From positions 1-64,000 of the forward strand of contig NZ_JAHCAQ010000002.1 in assembly GCF_019634845.1 (NCBI RefSeq): 64,000 bases of DNA, given 5' to 3'. Positions within the stretch are counted from its first letter, which is position 1. The number at the start of each line of letters is the position of its first letter. The position numbers and the translations under genes are program-made. This document shows positions 58,936 through 64,000 of the stretch, in pieces. The stretch comes from Dokdonella sp. (GTDB taxonomy: Bacteria; Pseudomonadota; Gammaproteobacteria; Xanthomonadales; Rhodanobacteraceae). Under the pieces are notes generated by a model. The model was not told where the DNA came from and made no database searches. It worked only from the letters and a program-made list of their open reading frames with translations.

Positions 58936-60165
58936 ATGGATCAATCGAAGTTGCTCACGGAATTACGCATCGACCGCAGCACCCCGGTGCGGCCATCGAC
59001 GCGTGGCCCGTGGCTCGTCGCCGGCGTCGCCCTCGTGCTCGTCGTCGCGGCCGGCGGCTGGTGGCTGCTGCGCGGCACACGCGCGCTGCCGGTGGAGACC
59101 GCGCTGGCCAGTGCGCCGCAGGCTGCCGGCGCCAGCAGCATGGCCGTGCTGCAGGCAACGGGCTATGTGACCGCGCGGCGGCAGGCGACCGTGTCGGCGC
59201 AGATCACGGGCACGCTGACCCAGGTGCTGATCGAGGAGGGCGAGCGCGTCGCGGCGGGGCAGGTATTGGCCACGCTCGAGGATGCGGCGCAGAAGGCGAT
59301 GCTGGCACAGGCGCAGGCCGGCCTGCGCGCGGCGCAGGCGCAGCTCGTGCAGGTGCGCGCGCAGCTCGCGCAGAGCGAGCGCGACGCGACGCGGGCGGCC
59401 GAGCTCGTCGGGCGCCACCTGGTGTCGCAACAGGCCGTGGAGTTGGCGCGCACCCAGGTGGCGAGTCAGCGCGCCCAGGCCGATGCGCAGGCGCGCCAGG
59501 TCGAGGTGGCGCAGGCCAATGTCAACGCGGCGCAGGTGCAGCTCGACTACTGCACGGTGCGCGCGCCGTTCGCGGGCGTCGTCACGGCCAAGGCCGCCCA
59601 GGTCGGCGAGATCGTCTCGCCGCTGTCGGCCGGCGGTGGTTTCACGCGCACCGGCGTCGGCACGATCGTCGACATGGACTCGCTCGAGATCGAGGTCGAT
59701 GTCAACGAGGCCTACATCCAGCGCGTCGTCGCGCAGCAGCCGGTCGAGGCCGTGCTCGACGCCTATCCCGACTGGAAGATCCCGGCGCACGTGATCGCGA
59801 TCATTCCCGCGGCCGACCGCGGCAAGGCCACGGTCAAGGTGCGCATCGGCCTGGGCCAGAAGGATGCGCGCATCGTGCCCGACATGGGCGTCCGGGTGTC
59901 CTTCCTCGAGGACGACAAGGACGGCGCTGGCGCGGCACCGGCACCCAGCGGCGTGCTCGTGCCAAGCGATGCGATCGTGCAGCGCGACGGCAAGAGCGTC
60001 GTATTCGTGGTCGAGGGCGATCGCGCGCGGCGGCGCGCCGTCACGCCCGGACAGGTCTTTGCCGACCAGCGCCTCGTCGAGGGCATCAGCGCCGGCGTGC
60101 GCGTGGTGCGCAAGCCGGGCGCTGAACTCGGCGATGGTGCGCGCGTCGACAGCGCGCGTCATTGA
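58936..60165 (+). CDS. MacA-like periplasmic adaptor of an ABC exporter
   Basis: 409 aa. N-terminal helix (WLVAGVALVLVVAAGGWWLL), barrel-sandwich parts (ATGYVTARRQATVSAQITG; YCTVRAPFAGVVTAKAA), and a helical hairpin (about 105-190). The C-terminal half has a VNEAYIQRV-type beta domain and a membrane-proximal region (SGVLVPSDAIVQRDGKSVVF). It normally works with an ABC ATPase and an FtsX-type permease; the ATPase follows 48 bp on. Confidence 0.88.
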   Translation: MDQSKLLTELRIDRSTPVRPSTRGPWLVAGVALVLVVAAGGWWLLRGTRALPVETALASAPQAAGASSMAVLQATGYVTARRQATVSAQITGTLTQVLIEEGERVAAGQVLATLEDAAQKAMLAQAQAGLRAAQAQLVQVRAQLAQSERDATRAAELVGRHLVSQQAVELARTQVASQRAQADAQARQVEVAQANVNAAQVQLDYCTVRAPFAGVVTAKAAQVGEIVSPLSAGGGFTRTGVGTIVDMDSLEIEVDVNEAYIQRVVAQQPVEAVLDAYPDWKIPAHVIAIIPAADRGKATVKVRIGLGQKDARIVPDMGVRVSFLEDDKDGAGAAPAPSGVLVPSDAIVQRDGKSVVFVVEGDRARRRAVTPGQVFADQRLVEGISAGVRVVRKPGAELGDGARVDSARH

Positions 60166-60213
60166 TGCATGCAACCGTTGCGCAGGCGCGCATCACCACC
60201 TGCAGGAGCCGAC

Positions 60214-60903
<690 letters not shown>

Positions 60904-60914
60904 AGCCACCCATG

Positions 60915-61397
60915 CACGCCTGGCCACGATCTCGATGGCCCACCTGTACAAGCTGCGACGCCGCGCGGGCGATCGCGGCCAGCTCGGCCACATCGAGCCG
61001 ACCCGCTCTACCTAGGTCCCGATCGGCCAGCGGCGCCGCCCCCACCCCAACCGCCAGACAGACCTCCTGCGCGTGGATCCCGTCCATCAAGGCGATTTCG
61101 ACCGCATCATGGGCATCTACCTCATCAACATGGTCGATGCCGTTACCGGCCCTGCTCTTCCCAGAGATCCGCCTCGACGAGAAGGGCCGGCAGCGCCGCC
61201 GCTACCGCTACGAAACCATGCCCTCTTATGAACAGCTCAGCTCACTGCCCAATGCCGACCAGTACCTCAAGCCCGGCGTCACCGTTGAACGACTCGATCA
61301 GCTCGCCCACGCCATGACCGGCAGCCAAGCCGCAAGCCAGCTCAACACCGAGCGCAAAGCCCTCTTCGTCCTGATCCACAAAACTGCCGCCGCGTGA
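60915..61397 (+). pseudogene. Degenerate insertion-sequence integrase/transposase with internal deletion
   Basis: Two parts of one DDE-type integrase (IS481/IS3-like) are left. The first (from about 60915) reads [16 protein letters not shown], is broken by a TAG at about 61013, then continues LLRVDPVHQGDFDRIMG and YLINMVDAVTG, which is the start of the catalytic core. From about 61145 the frame shifts and reads LFPEIRLDEKGRQRRRYRY, then SYEQLSSLPNADQYLKPGV and QAASQLNTERKALFVLIHK, the C-terminal end of the same family. The middle of the catalytic domain is gone. I see no intact terminal inverted repeats. Confidence 0.7.
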
Positions 61398-61469
61398 CCC
61401 CAACACCGGTTGCTACAGGCTCATTTCAGGATTGGAATGTGCAGGTTGCGGTGCGGCCGGCGCATGCAT

Positions 61470-62660
61470 TCAGTGCTCGGCAGCCGATCTCGCCAGCGGT
61501 TCACGCAGCGCGCTCGCGATCGGCCACAGTGCCGCGAGCACACCCAGAACGACCGTATACAGAACGGTCCACCACATCACGCCGGCGCTGACACGAAGCG
61601 GGAACTGGATAGACTGGAAGAACGTTGCGCTGGCGATGCTGCGCCCGTCGAGTAGCAGCCAGCCGGCGAGGATCACGATGCCGACGCAGGCCAAGCCGAT
61701 GACGATCACCTCGATCAGCATGGCCATGGCCAACGGAAGCTTGCGGAATCCCAGCGCGCGTAGAAGTGCGGTCTCGCGGCGACGCGCTCCCAGCGCCATG
61801 TGCAATGCATTGGCGATGGCTAGCAGCGCGGCCAGTCCGAGCAGGATCGAGATACCCCAGGTGGCGATCTGCGTATAGCGGTAGATGAAACCGACCTGGA
61901 AGCGATAGTAATCGCGTTGCGACACCGCAGACAGGCCCTTGAGCGACGGGTTGTTCGACAGGGCGGCCTCGAAGGTGCCGAACGCAGCGGGTGAGGTCAG
62001 TTTCACCCACAAAGTACTGACCCGGCCCGGCGCATTCCACGCAGATTGCAAGCTGCCAAGATCCGTCCACAGTTCCGATTCCCACAGCCCACCGCGAGCG
62101 TTGAATACGCCGCTGACACGCCAAGGGCGTTTGCGGATCAGCACCTGCGCACCGGTGTCGAGCGCGACGAAATCCTGCCCCGCGCCGACCCCAGTGATAA
62201 GTTCCCGCAGGCCTGCGTTGAACGACTGGCCATGGATGATCTGTGCGTCATCGCCGACCACCTGCCAGAACAGCGGCGACACGCCGCGCAGGATTACGTC
62301 GGCGGGTGTTCCGTCACGCCGACGCAACTTGATGTTAACCACCAACTGTGGGGCCACCAGCGCAGAGCCGTCTGTGGCGTGTGCCACTCCGGGGAGGTTG
62401 CCGAGCAAGGTGATTTTTTCCGCATCGTTCATGCCGCCGACGGCTTCGCTGGGTTGATTGCCGGTCATGACCACGGCGATGTCATCCCGGCCCGTGTGCG
62501 CCGCCAGTCCGGAAAGCCCCGCTGGGATGGTCAACAATCCGAGCAGGGTCGCGCTGGAAATCAGGAATCCGGCGCCGCTCAGCAAGGCGTGACGCGGTCG
62601 GACCACCGTGGCCAGCAGGGCCTGCGCGAGTGCGCCGCGGACTTCACGCAGGCCGCGCAT
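61470..62660 (-). CDS. FtsX-like ABC transporter permease
   Basis: 396 aa. N-terminal helix (LLSGAGFLISSATLLGLL), a large periplasmic MacB-type domain (about 50-265), then three helices (WGISILLGLAALLAIAN, AMAMLIEVIVIGLACVG and a C-terminal one) with the FtsX core GARRRETALLRALGF. It begins 1 bp after the upstream permease gene. Its ATPase and adaptor are probably the genes at 58936-60903, which face the opposite way across the IS remnant. Base composition appears less GC-rich than the window average. Confidence 0.88.
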   Translation of the reverse strand: MRGLREVRGALAQALLATVVRPRHALLSGAGFLISSATLLGLLTIPAGLSGLAAHTGRDDIAVVMTGNQPSEAVGGMNDAEKITLLGNLPGVAHATDGSALVAPQLVVNIKLRRRDGTPADVILRGVSPLFWQVVGDDAQIIHGQSFNAGLRELITGVGAGQDFVALDTGAQVLIRKRPWRVSGVFNARGGLWESELWTDLGSLQSAWNAPGRVSTLWVKLTSPAAFGTFEAALSNNPSLKGLSAVSQRDYYRFQVGFIYRYTQIATWGISILLGLAALLAIANALHMALGARRRETALLRALGFRKLPLAMAMLIEVIVIGLACVGIVILAGWLLLDGRSIASATFFQSIQFPLRVSAGVMWWTVLYTVVLGVLAALWPIASALREPLARSAAEH

Positions 62661-62661
62661 C

Positions 62662-63831
62662 TCAGGCGACCCGCACGTCTACGGGCCGCAGCGCGGCGAT
62701 CGTGATCGCCGGAACGATCAGCGCCGCGATCGACACTGCGGCGAGCCAGATCGGCAATCCCAGCCACGTCCACTCGGGGATGGTGAAGTTGCCGAAAAAC
62801 AGGCCCATTTCAGCGGGCAGGAGGTGTAGCAACAGCAAGCTGCAAGCAACGCCCAGGCCGGCGCCAGAAATTACGATGAAGAAATTTTCCAACACGAACG
62901 CGCGCAATAGAACACCGCGCGAAAACCCCAGGACCTGTACGATCGCCATCTGTGCGCGGCGCTGCGCGATCGCGTGCGCGAGTACGCTGATCAAGACCAG
63001 TCCCGCGCACAGGAACGTCGCCAACATCACATAACCGAGTACGTATTGCGCCTGTCCGTAGCGCGCCAGTGCATTCTGCAGCATGGATTCCGTATTCGTC
63101 TGGATCGGCGGGTCGTCGTGCGCCAACGCTTCCTCGATGCGCGCGGCCACCACGTTGACGTCACCCAGATCGCGCGGGTAAACGATGATTTCCCCGACGC
63201 TATCGTCGCGCCCGGGGACGGCCGCGGCGCGGTTGAAATAATCGTAATGGCCCAAGCTGACGATATTGCCAATCGGATCTTCCTGCTGTGGGAGAACACC
63301 CGCGACATGCATCTCGATCGGTCGGCTGGTAAAGAAATTCCTGGGCGATACGCCCATGCCAGCCCGCCATCCGCAGTCCTTGGCCGCCCGTGCCCCAACC
63401 AGGATCGCCATCGGATCGGCGAGCCACTTCTTTTGCAGCGAATCAAGCTCCTGTGAAGCCGGTGGCCATATGGGAATATTCAGGACTCCCTGCAGCGACC
63501 CGCCAAATGCCTGGATCGATACGGCCGGCGCATTGTCCTTGCAGGTGACGACCAAAACCGTCGAATACACGACACCGTTCACACCCGGTATCGTTTCAAT
63601 GCGCTTCGCGTAACGCAGTGGCAATGGCTGGCCCGAATTGGCGTTGTTGACGGCGAGGGTGACGCGCATGCGGTTACCCGCATCGCGCGTCGGCACAAAC
63701 GGTGCCGCCAGCACGCTCAACGTGATCCAGGCGATGGTGGCCAAGGCGAGGACGAGTACGAGATAGCTCGTTCGGCCTGGCGCGTCGATGATCGCGCGGG
63801 CGGCAAAACGCATGGCGATCATGGCGCGCAC
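62662..63831 (-). CDS. FtsX-like ABC transporter permease
   Basis: 389 aa from a GTG at 63831; ATG codons at 63822 and 63813 are also possible. N-terminal helix (YLVLVLALATIAWITLSVLA), periplasmic domain (about 45-265), and C-terminal helices around AQRRAQMAIVQVLGFSRGVL, the FtsX motif, and ENFFIVISGAGLGVACSLL. It pairs with the next permease as a heterodimer. No ATPase gene is on this strand within the window. Like its partner it looks less GC-rich. Confidence 0.88.
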   Translation of the reverse strand: MRAMIAMRFAARAIIDAPGRTSYLVLVLALATIAWITLSVLAAPFVPTRDAGNRMRVTLAVNNANSGQPLPLRYAKRIETIPGVNGVVYSTVLVVTCKDNAPAVSIQAFGGSLQGVLNIPIWPPASQELDSLQKKWLADPMAILVGARAAKDCGWRAGMGVSPRNFFTSRPIEMHVAGVLPQQEDPIGNIVSLGHYDYFNRAAAVPGRDDSVGEIIVYPRDLGDVNVVAARIEEALAHDDPPIQTNTESMLQNALARYGQAQYVLGYVMLATFLCAGLVLISVLAHAIAQRRAQMAIVQVLGFSRGVLLRAFVLENFFIVISGAGLGVACSLLLLHLLPAEMGLFFGNFTIPEWTWLGLPIWLAAVSIAALIVPAITIAALRPVDVRVA

Positions 63832-63928
63832 AGGTCACGAAAGCGTATCGGGAGGCTGTACACGGGCAATTGAAGGTTGTTCGAGTGGGTCGAAGCTCAT
63901 CCCTGAGCTTGCAAAGCCGTGCTGTGCC

Positions 63929-64000
63929 CTATTGCGCGGACGCCGCCTTCGGGAAGGCGAGCGCTGCGGTGATGGCGTCCTCGCGGTCGTTGTACAGGCC
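63929..64000 (-). CDS. 3' end of a gene running off the right edge
   Basis: The minus strand is open from the edge for 23 codons to a TAG at 63929-63931. It reads GLYNDREDAITAALAFPKAA, which looks like a real C-terminus. The family is not recognisable from so little. It would lie directly upstream of the FtsX permease gene on the same strand, with a 97-bp gap that holds no terminator I can see. Confidence 0.45.
   Translation of the reverse strand, partial: GLYNDREDAITAALAFPKAASAQ

Overview
This 64 kb window is very GC-rich chromosomal DNA (about two thirds G+C or more, judged by eye) from an aerobic gammaproteobacterium. The best guess is the order Lysobacterales (Xanthomonadales), perhaps the Rhodanobacteraceae. 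That rests on the gene families present: a fused isobutyryl-CoA mutase, leucine dehydrogenase, isovaleryl-CoA dehydrogenase and methylcrotonyl-CoA carboxylase, a TIGR02999-type sigma factor beside a TPR kinase, and secreted proteins ending in an IF(A/V)DGF tail. It is an inference; no rRNA or other taxonomic marker is present.

Layout. 1-2.3 kb: a mobile-flavoured edge with an integron integrase, a higBA toxin-antitoxin pair and a broken gene remnant. 2.3-21.3 kb: branched-chain amino acid and acyl-CoA catabolism (icmF, leucine dehydrogenase, isovaleryl-CoA dehydrogenase, acetyl-CoA acetyltransferase, methylcrotonyl-CoA carboxylase beta) interleaved with signalling genes (a GGDEF cyclase, an HD-GYP response regulator, a 1272-residue propeller histidine kinase), a secreted M28 peptidase and an alanine-rich lipoprotein. 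21.3-26.4 kb: redox and envelope housekeeping (glutathione reductase with an SPFH/prohibitin protein, a D-amino-acid dehydrogenase-like flavoprotein, an NlpC/P60 lipoprotein, a SlyD-type isomerase). 26.5-32.4 kb: methyltransferase, TPR serine/threonine kinase, ECF-like sigma factor and a secreted delta-60 repeat protein.

32.7-46.6 kb is the most interesting part. ccmABCDE (haem delivery for cytochrome c maturation) is followed by a convergent LysR gene and then an MtrA/MtrB-type porin-cytochrome operon: a decahaem cytochrome, a large outer-membrane barrel and a dihaem c4-type cytochrome. This is the architecture used to move electrons across the outer membrane. Facing it is an operon for a PepSY protein, a cytochrome b561 and a P1B-type metal ATPase with a C-terminal hemerythrin domain (the iron/nickel-linked P1B-5 type), with a divergent OmpR/QseC-like two-component system. 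No surface cytochrome of MtrC/OmcA type is present, so a PioAB/MtoAB-like Fe(II)-oxidation role is at least as likely as metal reduction. A high-potential iron-sulfur protein and a cytochrome c'-like protein lie about 18 kb further on.

46.7-57.6 kb: a tightly coupled drug-export operon of the CecR-YbhGFSR type (TetR regulator, HlyD adaptor, double ABC ATPase, two permeases, NodT outer-membrane factor), followed by a DUF2892 protein, a beta-CASP metallo-hydrolase, a LOG-family protein and an LpxR-type lipid A deacylase. 57.6-64 kb: the cytochrome c'-like protein, the HiPIP, a MacA-like adaptor with a LolD/MacB-like ATPase, a degenerate insertion-sequence integrase, and two FtsX-type permeases on the opposite strand in DNA that looks less GC-rich. 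A 23-codon 3' end of a gene runs off the right edge.

No rRNA, tRNA or CRISPR array was recognised.
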